Assembly (NCBI RefSeq): GCF_037977055.1
Contig: NZ_CP150274.1
Location: 4,216,001 to 4,280,000 of the forward strand
DNA from: Paenibacillus sp. FSL K6-1096
Lineage (GTDB): Bacteria; Bacillota; Bacilli; Paenibacillales; Paenibacillaceae
Length of the DNA: 64,000 nucleotides
Direction: 5' to 3'
In this document: piece by piece, positions 41,303-49,772 of the stretch
Layout: each line of letters opens with the position of its first letter
Numbering within the stretch: the stretch's first letter is position 1
The notes under the pieces: generated by a model
Seen by the model: the letters and a program-made list of their open reading frames with translations, nothing else
The model's database searches: none
Told to the model about the DNA's origin: nothing
Position numbers and translations under genes: made by a program

Positions 41303-42262
41303 ATGAGACAGACGGAATCCGGCAGTACCTTGTTGAGTGTAGTTGACCCGGCGGAAGGCCATATCAGCGATGACCAGATTGTGCAGATGTTTGTGGCTAC
41401 CTGCTGTACCAATGTGAATACAAGCCGTAATTATAAGCGGGCGATTGCTGATTTCCGCAAATTCCTTGCGGGGACATCCCTTAGGGCAGTGACCTGGAAG
41501 GAGATGGAGGCCTATAAAATATTCCTGATGCGGGGAGGCTACAGCTATCCCAAGCAGCTCGCCCCGGCAAGCATTGCCGCATTCCTGGCGCCGCTCAAGT
41601 CACTTTATAAATGGGGCAGCAATCAGCATATCGGCATATTCGAGGTGAATCCGGCTTTAAGCGTGCGCATTCCTAAAATTACGGTTACGAGCCGGAAGAA
41701 CTTTTTGACCAAAAGAGAGGTAGGGGAGCTGTTAAACGAACTGGAGCAGCAGGGACTGCGCAATTACCTGATCGGGCTGACGCTGGTCGTACTGGGGCTG
41801 CGCGTATCCGAGCTGACGGCGATGAAGTGGGGGGATTTCCATAAAGACCTGCTGGAGAGCTCTGTCTGGCTGACAGTGGAGAACGGCAAGGGTGGCAAGC
41901 CCAGAGAGATCAAGGTACCGCCAACCCTGTGGCAGCTATACGACCGCTTGTCTGCCAGCCTGTCTGGGAAAGGGGAGCTTGGCCCGGAGCAGCGGATGTT
42001 CCCGGTAACTCCCAGGCAGGTGGAGCGGATTATCAAACGTGCCGGAGCAGCATGCCAAATTGAGAAAAAGCTGACTCCGCACTGGCTGCGCCACACCAAT
42101 GCGACGCTTGCGCTGCTGCATGGCGCATCACTTCAGCAGGTACAGGAATCGCTGGGCCATTCCCATATTAATACGACTCAGCGTTATCTTCATACCGTGC
42201 AGCAGCTTCAAAAGGCCGCCCCCGATTTTGTCGAGGACAGCCTGCGGATGTTTATTCAATAG
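41303..42262 (+). CDS. Tyrosine recombinase (XerC/D-like) inside an inverted-repeat-flanked segment
   Basis: 319 residues. N-terminal SAM-like core-binding domain (about 20-110) and a C-terminal catalytic domain with the full set: Arg167 (LGLRVSEL), Lys196 (ENGKGGKPRE), His260 and Arg263 (HWLRH), His286 (LGHSHINTTQ) and the nucleophile Tyr295 (QRYLHT). Start ATG 41303 with GAGGAG about 12 bases upstream; another in-frame ATG at 41264 lies inside the left site. The gene lies alone between two inverted dif-like sites, so it probably inverts its own segment. No excisionase or phage genes adjoin. Confidence 0.9.
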   Translation: MRQTESGSTLLSVVDPAEGHISDDQIVQMFVATCCTNVNTSRNYKRAIADFRKFLAGTSLRAVTWKEMEAYKIFLMRGGYSYPKQLAPASIAAFLAPLKSLYKWGSNQHIGIFEVNPALSVRIPKITVTSRKNFLTKREVGELLNELEQQGLRNYLIGLTLVVLGLRVSELTAMKWGDFHKDLLESSVWLTVENGKGGKPREIKVPPTLWQLYDRLSASLSGKGELGPEQRMFPVTPRQVERIIKRAGAACQIEKKLTPHWLRHTNATLALLHGASLQQVQESLGHSHINTTQRYLHTVQQLQKAAPDFVEDSLRMFIQ

Positions 42263-42303
42263 ACAAGGTTTGACAAAATGCCCTATAATAAACGCATTGC
42301 CGC

Positions 42304-42332
42304 TTGATTATGCGCGAGTGCGATAATATTCT
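42304..42332 (+). promoter_or_regulatory. Possible outward promoter inside the recombinase segment
   Basis: TTGATT (42304-42309), 17-bp spacer and TATTCT (42327-42332) point through the right site toward the ABC transporter operon. The spacer contains the dyad TTATGCGC-GAGT-GCGATAA, which resembles the arms of the recombination site. The elements are only fair matches. Confidence 0.35.
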
Positions 42333-42350
42333 GCTGTTATTACCCCGCAA

Positions 42351-42378
42351 AAGTCGCATAAGTGTTATTGTACGACAA
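42351..42378. repeat. Right dif-like recombination site (inverted copy)
   Basis: Read on the minus strand: TTGTCGTACAA, spacer TAACAC, TTATGCGACTT. The asymmetric spacer is identical to the left site but in opposite orientation, which predicts inversion of the 1.1 kb between them. Confidence 0.93.
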
Positions 42379-42637
42379 AATTCGTCATGATATACATACA
42401 AGCTGGAGAAGGCCCCACACTGTGGGGTTTTTTGCTGTGCGGAGATATGGATATGAGCCTGGCTGCCCCGCCGGAGCATGGAAATTGTGGAAATTATCCT
42501 GCTGGCAGGTTGACACTGGGAATCACTGGTCATATACTGTGTATATAGATATATACAGTAAGCACAGAGAAGTGCACACTGAGGATAAGCGGATCTGCTG
42601 CCTGCCGCTCAAGACGAATAAAGCGAGGTTAGAGGTT

Positions 42638-43366
42638 ATGACAACGTTACAACAAGCCTGGGTCATCGTCCGCAGTGAATTCCGCGGTGACCGGTGGAAG
42701 CTGCTGTGGGCGCTGCTGTTCTCCGTTCTGTTCATGGGGTACTTCTCGGCAATTACCGGAATGGTCATCGACGATACGCTCACGGCACATGAGAAGCAGC
42801 TGCTCAGCGATGTTCTGATGGTTACGATGATGCTTATGCTCACGATCTCCTTTTCCCGGCGGACGATGAAGTATATCTCGGAGGATTCCTATACCCGGAT
42901 GCTGGCATATATGCGGGCCTTGCCGGTGCCTGTAGCTGCTATTCTCTGTAAAAGAAAGCTGGACACCCTGTTCGCTGTCGTCATGAACAGCACGCTGTTC
43001 TTCAGCCTGCTCTATGCGCTCAGCCCTGGAATACGCGCGGAGCTGTCACCTGTTTCGTATCTGGCTTTTGCCTTTACCTGGATTGGTTACAGTCTAATTA
43101 TCGCAGGCATGTACATCATGATCGAGTTCTCGGTCAGCGGGGTCATGTACTTCTGGATCATCTCCGGCATCATGCTGCTGGCGCTTGGCGTGTCAGGGCT
43201 GGTCTATCTGGCAGGAGGTAATATTCTGCTCACTACAGTTGCTGTCTCCAAGTCATGGGCGCTGGGCTCTCCGCTGATGTGGGGGGCGCTGGTGGCGGGT
43301 GTGCTGTCCATACAGCTATTCTCCAAGTGGACGATTCACCGGCTGAAGAGCCGTGATCTTGTATGA
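42638..43366 (+). CDS. ABC transporter membrane protein
   Basis: 242 residues with about six hydrophobic segments, beginning with a short cytoplasmic tail (TTLQQAWVIVRSEFRGDRWKLLWALLFSVLFMGYF). It looks like the permease partner of a small ABC-2-type exporter of the kind found next to YhcF-type GntR regulators. AGAGGTT precedes the ATG at 42638. First gene of a five-gene operon with a GntR regulator and two ATPases. Confidence 0.75.
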   Translation: MTTLQQAWVIVRSEFRGDRWKLLWALLFSVLFMGYFSAITGMVIDDTLTAHEKQLLSDVLMVTMMLMLTISFSRRTMKYISEDSYTRMLAYMRALPVPVAAILCKRKLDTLFAVVMNSTLFFSLLYALSPGIRAELSPVSYLAFAFTWIGYSLIIAGMYIMIEFSVSGVMYFWIISGIMLLALGVSGLVYLAGGNILLTTVAVSKSWALGSPLMWGALVAGVLSIQLFSKWTIHRLKSRDLV

Positions 43367-43418
43367 GACAGGGCATAGCGTTCATCCGTGGACCGGGCCG
43401 GGAAGGCGGGTGTGAATA

Positions 43419-43829
43419 ATGTGGATTCCGATACAGATTAATGAGAACAGTGCAGAGCCGCTGTACCATCAGATTGAGACGCAGCTGAGGTCGCTCATTA
43501 TCTCCGGCGCGATAACCGAAGGGACGCTGCTTCCTTCCATCCGCGAATTCGCGGGTGACCTGAAGTGCAGTGTCATCACCGTCCGCCGTGTCTATCAGGA
43601 TCTGGAGAACGAGGGGCTGCTGCGGACCAGACAGGGGACGGGCACCTTCGTGTCCCACATCGGGACGGGAGCAATGGAGGACTATAAGCAGGAGACGATC
43701 CGCAAGGCGCTGGAGACCGCCGTGGAGGCGGGGCTGTCTGTCCATTGCAGCGAAGAGGAGCTGACCAGGCTGTTCAACGAGATCGTGAAGGACAAATACG
43801 GGAAGCGGGCAGAAGGAGGGGGAAGCTGA
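43419..43829 (+). CDS. GntR family regulator (YhcF/YtrA type)
   Basis: 136 residues. The winged helix IQINENSAEPLYHQIETQLRSLIISGAITEGTLLPSIREFAGDLKCSVITVRRVYQDLENEGLLRTRQGTGTFV is complete. The short C-terminal tail (about 45 residues) without effector domain marks the YtrA subgroup, which usually represses the ABC transporter operon in which it lies, with cell-envelope-active compounds as inducers. Its TGA overlaps the ATG of the next gene. Confidence 0.88.
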   Translation: MWIPIQINENSAEPLYHQIETQLRSLIISGAITEGTLLPSIREFAGDLKCSVITVRRVYQDLENEGLLRTRQGTGTFVSHIGTGAMEDYKQETIRKALETAVEAGLSVHCSEEELTRLFNEIVKDKYGKRAEGGGS

Positions 43830-44758
43830 TGGGACAGCAAGCGATAGAGCTGCGGGATGTCTGCAAGAAGCGGCGGAACAAGACGATCGGGCCGCTCAAT
43901 CTGAGCCTTCCGCAAGGATATATTACGGCACTGGTAGGCCAGAATGGTGCGGGCAAAAGCACGCTGCTGAATATGCTGCTGCAGCTGATTCTGCCGGATG
44001 AAGGGGAGATCCGCTGGTATGAAGAGACTTACCGTGATGTGCTGCCGCTGAAGCTCCGCCAGACCATCGCTTACGTGCCGGAGATGCCCCAGCCGGAGGA
44101 GAACTTCTGGACTCCCGGCGAGGCGGCCGCCTTCCGCAGCCATTGGTATCCTTCCTGGGACCAGAGCTACTTCGGGGAGCTGATCCAGAGGTTTGAAGTC
44201 CCGCAGAATGCCAGACTGGGCAAAATGTCCAAGGGCGAGCGCCGCAAGTTCGAGCTTGCTGCCGCGCTTGCAGCGAAGCCCCGGCTGCTGCTGCTGGATG
44301 AGCCGTCTTCCGGCCTGGACCCTTTTGCCTGGAAGACTATGATAGATGTACTGCATAAATACATGGAGGAGCACGAGGCCACGGTCGTCATCTCGACCCA
44401 TATTGTGGATGAAGTCAGGCGGCTGGCCGATTACATCGTGCTGATGCATCAGGGACAGCTGCTGGGAATGGCTGAGAAGGACAGTCTGTTCAGCTCATGG
44501 ACAGAGCTGTGGGTACAAATCGAAGGCGAGCAGGAGCTGCAGGAGCTGGCAGCCGAGCTGCCGCAGGCACTGGAGCTTAAGTTTACGGCGCCGGGGATGG
44601 CTTCACTTTTAACCCAACAAATTTATCTGTATGAGAAACGCATCCAGGATTTAGGCGTAAAGGTACTGAAGAGCCGCAGCCTGGAGCTGGATGAAATCCT
44701 AAGCTTATGGACCCGGGGACATCGTCCGGTTCTGATCGACCAGAAGAGAGGGGAATAA
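43829..44758 (+). CDS. ABC transporter ATP-binding protein
   Basis: 309 residues. Walker A GQNGAGKST, signature KMSKGERRKFELAAAL, Walker B RLLLLDEPSSGLDP and the switch His (ISTHIVDEV) are intact. The C-terminal 75 residues are an extension typical for exporter ATPases of the ytr/bcr type. AAGGAGGGGG lies before the ATG, which overlaps the regulator's stop. The likely partner is the 42638 permease. Confidence 0.9.
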   Translation: MGQQAIELRDVCKKRRNKTIGPLNLSLPQGYITALVGQNGAGKSTLLNMLLQLILPDEGEIRWYEETYRDVLPLKLRQTIAYVPEMPQPEENFWTPGEAAAFRSHWYPSWDQSYFGELIQRFEVPQNARLGKMSKGERRKFELAAALAAKPRLLLLDEPSSGLDPFAWKTMIDVLHKYMEEHEATVVISTHIVDEVRRLADYIVLMHQGQLLGMAEKDSLFSSWTELWVQIEGEQELQELAAELPQALELKFTAPGMASLLTQQIYLYEKRIQDLGVKVLKSRSLELDEILSLWTRGHRPVLIDQKRGE

Positions 44759-44760
44759 GA

Positions 44761-45663
44761 ATGGAAGCATTGCAGTTGGAGCAGGTAGTGAAGCAGTACG
44801 GCGAGAAGACAGCAGTCAACGGAATTAGTCTCAAAGTGGAGCGGGGCGAGATTTACGGCCTGCTGGGTGCCAACGGCGCCGGCAAAACAACGACCATGCG
44901 TATGGTCCTCGGTCTGATCTACCCGGACGGCGGCCGTATCCTATATAACGGTAAGCCTTACAGCAAGGAGCTTCAGCATCTGACAGGATATCTCCCTGAG
45001 GAACGGGGGCTGTATCCGAAGGTTAAGGTCAGCGACCAGATTATCTATCTGGCCCGGCTGCGCGGGATGCCGGCCAGTGAGGCGGATAAGAGCCTGAAGT
45101 ATTGGCTGGACCGGTTCGATGTTCCGGAATACTACAATAAGAAGATTGAAGAGCTGTCCAAGGGTAACCAGCAGAAAATGGGCTTCGTCGCTGCCGTGGT
45201 TCACAAGCCGGAGATCCTCATCCTGGATGAAGCCTTCAGCGGCCTTGATCCGGTGAATGTGGAGCTGCTGAAGGATACGGTCAAAGAGCTGCGCGATCAA
45301 GGCACCAGCATCCTGTTCTCCACCCACCGGATGGAGCATGTCGAGGAGTTATGCCGCAATATTACGATTCTTGACCGCTCGAATACTGTCGTTCAAGGTG
45401 ATATCCGGGAGATCAAGAAGGGATACCCGCGGGAGCATGTCGTCCTGCGCACTGCCGGAGAAGTGACCGGGCTGGCGGAGATTGCCGGAGTGACCGGAGT
45501 GGAGCGGCAAGAGCGGGGATATCTGCTGTCCATCAGCGAGATTGGCGCTGCACAGCGCATTCTGCAGGCGGCGATGGCTCAAGGCGAGGTCGAGCATTTC
45601 GAGATCAAGGAACCGACGCTAAACCAAATCTTCATCAGAGCGGTGGGTGAATCCAATGAATAA
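44761..45663 (+). CDS. ABC transporter ATP-binding protein (NatA-like)
   Basis: 300 residues. Walker A GANGAGKTTTM, signature LSKGNQQKMGFVAAVV, Walker B ILILDEAFSGLDPVN and STHRMEHVEE. The C-terminal DUF4162 domain (about 220-300) is usual for NatA-type exporters. Starts 2 bp after the previous gene; AGAGGGGAA upstream. Note DEAF instead of DEP(T/S) after the Walker B aspartates. Its partner is the following permease. Confidence 0.9.
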   Translation: MEALQLEQVVKQYGEKTAVNGISLKVERGEIYGLLGANGAGKTTTMRMVLGLIYPDGGRILYNGKPYSKELQHLTGYLPEERGLYPKVKVSDQIIYLARLRGMPASEADKSLKYWLDRFDVPEYYNKKIEELSKGNQQKMGFVAAVVHKPEILILDEAFSGLDPVNVELLKDTVKELRDQGTSILFSTHRMEHVEELCRNITILDRSNTVVQGDIREIKKGYPREHVVLRTAGEVTGLAEIAGVTGVERQERGYLLSISEIGAAQRILQAAMAQGEVEHFEIKEPTLNQIFIRAVGESNE

Positions 45664-46945
45664 AATGGCAACCATTATCGGCTTCACATTCAAGAACAAG
45701 GTAAAGACGAAATCCTTCATGATCACTACCCTGATCCTGGTTCTCCTGCTCAGCATCGGGATGAATATCCCTTATCTGATCAAGGTGTTCAAGGGAGAGG
45801 ACGGTGCCAAGGACGCGACACAGATCGGAGTCGTTGCCGAGCAGGGCTTCCGGCCTGCCGAGCTGCTGCTTGCTTATACCCCGCCGGCTGAAGCAGAAGA
45901 TAAAGTCGTATTCACCGCTTATCCTTCCGCCGAGGATGCAACGCTTAAGCAGGGGATTGAGGATGGGAAAATTGAAGGGTATCTGACTTTTGCCGCAGAG
46001 GGCAGTGAAGGTGTGCCCCCGGTAACGTATCACAGCAAAGACGGAGACATCAGCAGCAAGCTGAGAACGAATCTGCAGGCCGCCTTGCAGCAGGTGAACA
46101 CCGGCCTGATTGTCGGCGACAAGCTGACCGAGAGCCAGGTGGCGGCGATCTTCGCTCCGGTGTCGATCGATACCGCGCAGCTTAGTACGGACGGGGCTGC
46201 GGGAGGCGCAGACCAAGTTCGGGATAAACCGCCCATCAATTATGTGGTGGTCTACGTCCTGCTGATGCTGTTCTTCATGTCCGTCATGATGACCGGCAAC
46301 ATGATTTCAGCCGAGATTACCTCGGAGAAAAGCTCGCGCATTATGGAAATCCTCATTACCAGCGCTTCGCCGTTAACTCAAATGTTCGGCAAGGTCATCG
46401 GCATTTTCCTGGTCGGACTGATGCAGATTGCCATTATCTCGGCCAGCATTGCAGTTAACCTGATGCTGCCGCACAATTCCGGCATTCTGAGTGATTTTGA
46501 TATGGATCTGGGCCAGCTGGATGTAGGAATTCTTGTATATGGCTTCATCCTGTATATCCTGGGCTACTTCCTGTACGCCTTGATGTATGCCGCCGTCGGC
46601 TCGATTGTCAGCCGGACCGAGGACCTCGGCCAGGCTGTCATGCCAGTGATGATGCTGGGCTTCGTCAGCTTCTACCTGCCGCTGTTCAGCATCTCGAACC
46701 CGGATACGCTGCTGGTCAAGGTAGCCAGCTTCGTGCCATTCACCTCTTCGCTCAGCCTGCTGCTGCGCATCGGGGTCGGGGAGGTCGCCCTCTGGGAGAT
46801 CATGGTCTCGCTGGCGATCCTGCTGGCGACCACCTTCCTCTTCGGCTGGCTTGCCGCCAAGATCTACCGCACCGGCGTCCTGATGTACGGCAAGCGCCCT
46901 AGCATCAAAGAGATCAGAAAAGCGATGAAGGCTTATAAAATCTAA
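45656..46945 (+). CDS. ABC-2 transporter permease (NatB-like)
   Basis: 429 residues. One N-terminal membrane helix, a large extracytoplasmic domain (about 45-190), then five or six helices. The conserved MMTGNMISAEITSEKSSRIMEILITSASPLTQMFGKVIG is the NatB/ABC-2 signature. The ATG overlaps the upstream stop by 8 bp. In B. subtilis NatAB exports sodium, but related pairs handle other substrates; no assignment is made here. Confidence 0.88.
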   Translation: MNKMATIIGFTFKNKVKTKSFMITTLILVLLLSIGMNIPYLIKVFKGEDGAKDATQIGVVAEQGFRPAELLLAYTPPAEAEDKVVFTAYPSAEDATLKQGIEDGKIEGYLTFAAEGSEGVPPVTYHSKDGDISSKLRTNLQAALQQVNTGLIVGDKLTESQVAAIFAPVSIDTAQLSTDGAAGGADQVRDKPPINYVVVYVLLMLFFMSVMMTGNMISAEITSEKSSRIMEILITSASPLTQMFGKVIGIFLVGLMQIAIISASIAVNLMLPHNSGILSDFDMDLGQLDVGILVYGFILYILGYFLYALMYAAVGSIVSRTEDLGQAVMPVMMLGFVSFYLPLFSISNPDTLLVKVASFVPFTSSLSLLLRIGVGEVALWEIMVSLAILLATTFLFGWLAAKIYRTGVLMYGKRPSIKEIRKAMKAYKI

Positions 46946-47058
46946 GAGTGCACACAACTAAAACCTAAGGGCATAATGGATTTCGCGCAAGGGATGCTGG
47001 CAGGATTGTAAGTTACGGGCTGCTTAGACGCTTGTGACCTAATGAATAGTTGTTGTAG

Positions 47059-47094
47059 AAAGACCCGTCCAGTTCAATGGACGGGTCTTTCTTT
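47059..47094 (+). terminator. Terminator of the ABC operon
   Basis: A perfect 13-bp stem: AAAGACCCGTCCA (47059-47071) with TGGACGGGTCTTT (47078-47090), followed by CTTT. Confidence 0.9.
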
Positions 47095-47213
47095 GAAACC
47101 ATTGAACATTAATGAAAAAAATACCATAAAAGTATTGATAGAGGAAGGAATAATATGCAAAATATAACCATATCTAGATTTAATAACTTATGAGGGAGAG
47201 GTGCATTATCTAC

Positions 47214-47885
47214 ATGCAGAGCAAAAGGAAAGCGCTAACAATTTAGCTTGTAGCATTGCTAACGTTCACTATTCCTATCTTAAATTCTACTGCAAACGCA
47301 CATGAAATTTATTATACCGGTCCAACGAGTAATCCGACTGCTTATCCAATTAAATGGGATAATATCAGTAATGGTAAGGCTTATTTGAAAATTAATGGAG
47401 ATAACTTAAGCACTGAATACAGTAGCGCATATACTACTGCCTCATATTTATGGCCCACTTACTCACAAAAAGTAACAACAAGCCAAACCAGTTTTGGGGC
47501 TTCCACTCTGGATATTGCCTCGACCACTAAAGCCTATTGGGACCAAAGATTCGGTATTATAGGAACGGGCGTACTTGGAATAACTGACTCTAAGTCAACC
47601 GACGGATACATTATTAATTCTTCCAATGTACAAAACTCCTCAAGGAAAATTAGATATGCACAAATTTTTATGACACCCTATACTTCCATGTACAGTGGCT
47701 CCAATCCAACTATTCATAAAATTGCAACAATTACACATGAAATTGGCCATGCCCTCGGGTTAGGCCACCCTAACGAACTCTATTACCCAACTAATGCTGA
47801 GTCCATTATGAGAACTGGTGGAAACTATGAAGATTATTATGTTCCAAGACCACATGATACTAGTGATTTAAATAATAAATATTAA
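47214..47885 (+). pseudogene. Matrixin-like zinc metalloprotease with in-frame stop in the signal peptide
   Basis: The ATG at 47214, ten bases after GAGGGAGAGGTG, opens a typical secretion signal (MQSKRKALTI, stop, LVALLTFTIPILNSTANA). Codon 11 is TAG (47244-47246). Behind it the frame is intact to 47885 and encodes a protease of about 190 residues with the metzincin site HEIGHALGLGH and a downstream SIMR in place of the usual Met-turn SIM. Either the gene is inactivated, or translation starts at TTG 47256 giving a shortened signal without positive charges. The gene is strongly AT-rich, unlike the ABC operon before it. Confidence 0.75.
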
Positions 47886-47906
47886 ATATGTTAATGGAGG
47901 GTTGAG

Positions 47907-48599
47907 ATGAACATCAAAAAAATAATAACTGCTGCCGCCACGGCATGTATTGCTTTTGGATTAATCACAGGCTGTTCTGGTCCTTCCTCTTCCACTACGG
48001 ATAAGTCTTCAGCCACCAGCCTATCACCAGAAAAAATAAACGAACTGCGTAAGGAGTATCCATTATCCACGGGCTCACCACAGAATGTCGATCTGCGGGA
48101 TCTGACGTTTAAAGAGGTGCTGGATTATACTGATTCGGTCATTATAGCTGAAGTGGTTCAGCAAATGCCGGATTTCAGTGTGGACTTGATTACTGAACCT
48201 GGCACTCCAGAGGGTAATCTGGCAGAGAAATTAGAAGCATCCGGTGAGGAGCCGTACCGGCCGGAGTTCACCTCATTTCAAGTGAAGGTCGAGGAAGTTG
48301 TTACGGGTGAAGAGGTTAGCGACACGATTAACCTTATCTATAACTCTGAGTTTAAAGGAATTGAGCCAGAACTCAAACCAGGCATGAAGATTGTCGCAGC
48401 GGTCAAAAAGGGTGTCGGTAAAGAGCAGGAAGGAAGCTACTCTTTTACCCGGTATGGCACGTATTATGTGGTCGAAGACGACTATGTGCTGTCTGCATTT
48501 GAGGGACAGACAGAAGAGATGAAGGCCTTCTCCCGGGAGACCAATGGTTATAAGCTCGATCATCTCATTGCCGAGATTGAAGCGATGAAGGGGAATTGA
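47907..48599 (+). CDS. Putative lipoprotein
   Basis: 230 residues. Signal peptide with lipobox LITGC, then a Ser/Thr-rich linker and a soluble domain (LTFKEVLDYTDSVIIAEVVQQMPDFSVDLI, later FQVKVEEVVTGEEVSDTINLIYNSEFKGIEPELKPGMKIVAAVKKG) of OB-like beta character. It follows the metalloprotease by 21 bp behind GGAGGG and may be co-expressed. No family was recognised with certainty. Confidence 0.75.
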   Translation: MNIKKIITAAATACIAFGLITGCSGPSSSTTDKSSATSLSPEKINELRKEYPLSTGSPQNVDLRDLTFKEVLDYTDSVIIAEVVQQMPDFSVDLITEPGTPEGNLAEKLEASGEEPYRPEFTSFQVKVEEVVTGEEVSDTINLIYNSEFKGIEPELKPGMKIVAAVKKGVGKEQEGSYSFTRYGTYYVVEDDYVLSAFEGQTEEMKAFSRETNGYKLDHLIAEIEAMKGN

Positions 48600-48680
48600 G
48601 AATCCCCCACCAGCCCGCCCAAACTGGTTAAACATCTGCCGATAGTGTACCTTAGTACTATTAGCAGTTGGGAGTGATGA

Positions 48681-48875
48681 GTGGTTATGAAGAAAAGTAG
48701 AGGAATTCCCGTGCTGGTTGCGGTCTCGATTCTGCTGATTATTATCAGCAGCCTGATTCCTGCAGACCGGTCTACGTGGCTGGGAGCGTTACAGACCTTG
48801 CTGCTGGGTTTGGGGCTGCTGGGCTGCTGCATGGCGTTCATGCGGTTCGTCAAGGGCGGGAAGGGCAAGCGCTGA
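48681..48875 (+). CDS. Small membrane protein
   Basis: 64 residues (62 if the ATG at 48687 is used). Two hydrophobic helices (IPVLVAVSILLIIISSLIP and WLGALQTLLLGLGLLGCCMAFMRFV) and a basic tail KGGKGKR. GGGAG lies 7 bases before GTG 48681 and 12 before the ATG. Function unknown. Confidence 0.6.
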   Translation: MVMKKSRGIPVLVAVSILLIIISSLIPADRSTWLGALQTLLLGLGLLGCCMAFMRFVKGGKGKR

Positions 48876-48957
48876 TCTGCGCCATGAGTTAGAGCCGTAG
48901 CGGAAGCTGCGGCTTATTGCAGGTTCAGGCCCCTGTGATCAGACCACGCCCTCCCCC

Positions 48958-49410
48958 TCACCCCGCCGTAGGCTGGTGGACCGCCGGGATCTGGGAGCTG
49001 GCAGCCGCCATCTGTTCCCTTATGCTTCTTAGCTGGACCTTCAGCTCCGGGATGCTGCGCTGGAGAATTCCGCTGATGTCGGACAGGGGAAGCTGCAGGC
49101 CATACCATAGAGCGCTGACGGTCATATCCTCCCAGCTCAGCAGGGCACAGGTACAGCGGCTGCGGTCCGGGGCCAACAGGGCACACTGCCGGATGCACTC
49201 GCGGTAAGCGTCCGCAGCGCCGGCATTATCCGGGAGGCGGCCCTTTGCCCACTCTGTATAGAGCGCTGCGAAGGTAGCGGCAGCGGCTTGTTCGGCGCGG
49301 GCTCCTTTTTCCAGCAGCAAGCAGCTAAGGGCATAGACAGGTCCGCTGTAGTCCTGGACATAGTCGGTGAATCCGGCAGCGGCTGCTGCCTGGGGTAAGG
49401 GGTCTGGCAT
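48958..49410 (-). CDS. Degenerate sigma-factor-like protein downstream of a c-di-AMP riboswitch
   Basis: 150 residues. The N-terminal part (FTDYVQDYSGPVYALSCLLLEKGARAEQAAAATFAALY) and C-terminal part (LSWEDMTVSALWYGLQLPLSDISGILQRSIPELKVQLRSIREQM) recall regions 2 and 4 of ECF sigma factors, with an HTH in region 4, but the promoter-contact residues look degenerate. AGGAAGGAA precedes the ATG. It is the only gene downstream of the riboswitch and terminator at 49465-49703. Family assignment is tentative. Confidence 0.55.
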   Translation of the reverse strand: MPDPLPQAAAAAGFTDYVQDYSGPVYALSCLLLEKGARAEQAAAATFAALYTEWAKGRLPDNAGAADAYRECIRQCALLAPDRSRCTCALLSWEDMTVSALWYGLQLPLSDISGILQRSIPELKVQLRSIREQMAAASSQIPAVHQPTAG

Positions 49411-49464
49411 GTGGACACGTTCCTTCCTGAATGGCTAACGGATGGGTAAGGCTTCATTAAGCGC

Positions 49465-49499
49465 AAAAAACCGCAGACAGAGGAAGACCTCTGCTGCGG
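49465..49499 (-). terminator. Terminator of the riboswitch expression platform
   Basis: On the minus strand CCGCAG-CAGAGG (49499-49488) pairs with CCTCTG-T-CTGCGG (49483-49471), then six T residues (49470-49465). It lies between the riboswitch and the gene at 49410, as expected for transcription attenuation. Confidence 0.85.
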
Positions 49500-49539
49500 C
49501 TAGTGGTGCAGGCGGAAGACGCCTGACGCCATAACGTGG

Positions 49540-49703
49540 CGGATCATGATCTCTCTCTTGGCGCTTACGAGGTTAGCTGCCGGATTCGGGCGGTGAGAGT
49601 CGCCCTACCTGCCGGAGACGGCGCAAATGGCCCTCTCCTTCGGATTCACCCCAAGTCGGCCTGACGGCCGGATGGTTCCCCCGTTTTCCGCATAGCGGAA
49701 ATT
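49540..49703 (-). ncRNA. c-di-AMP riboswitch (ydaO/yuaA type)
   Basis: Read on the minus strand, the characteristic blocks of the ydaO motif appear in order: CGGGGGAACCA, TTGGGGTGAATCCG, GGTAGGGCGACTC, CGCCCGAATCCGGCAG and CTAACCTCGTAAGCG, ending with GAGAGAG. These are the conserved joining segments that bind two c-di-AMP molecules. In this class ligand binding promotes termination, so the downstream gene should be off at high c-di-AMP. Confidence 0.9.
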
Positions 49704-49714
49704 CAGCGTGCATG

Positions 49715-49743
49715 AATATGCTAATTTTCATGAATGCGTTCAA
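49715..49743 (-). promoter_or_regulatory. Promoter of the riboswitch transcript
   Basis: Minus strand TTGAAC (49743-49738), 17-bp spacer, CATATT (49720-49715). The start near 49708 would fall just before the riboswitch. Confidence 0.6.
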
Positions 49744-49772
49744 TTGCTTTCAACACGAATCATACTCTTTTC

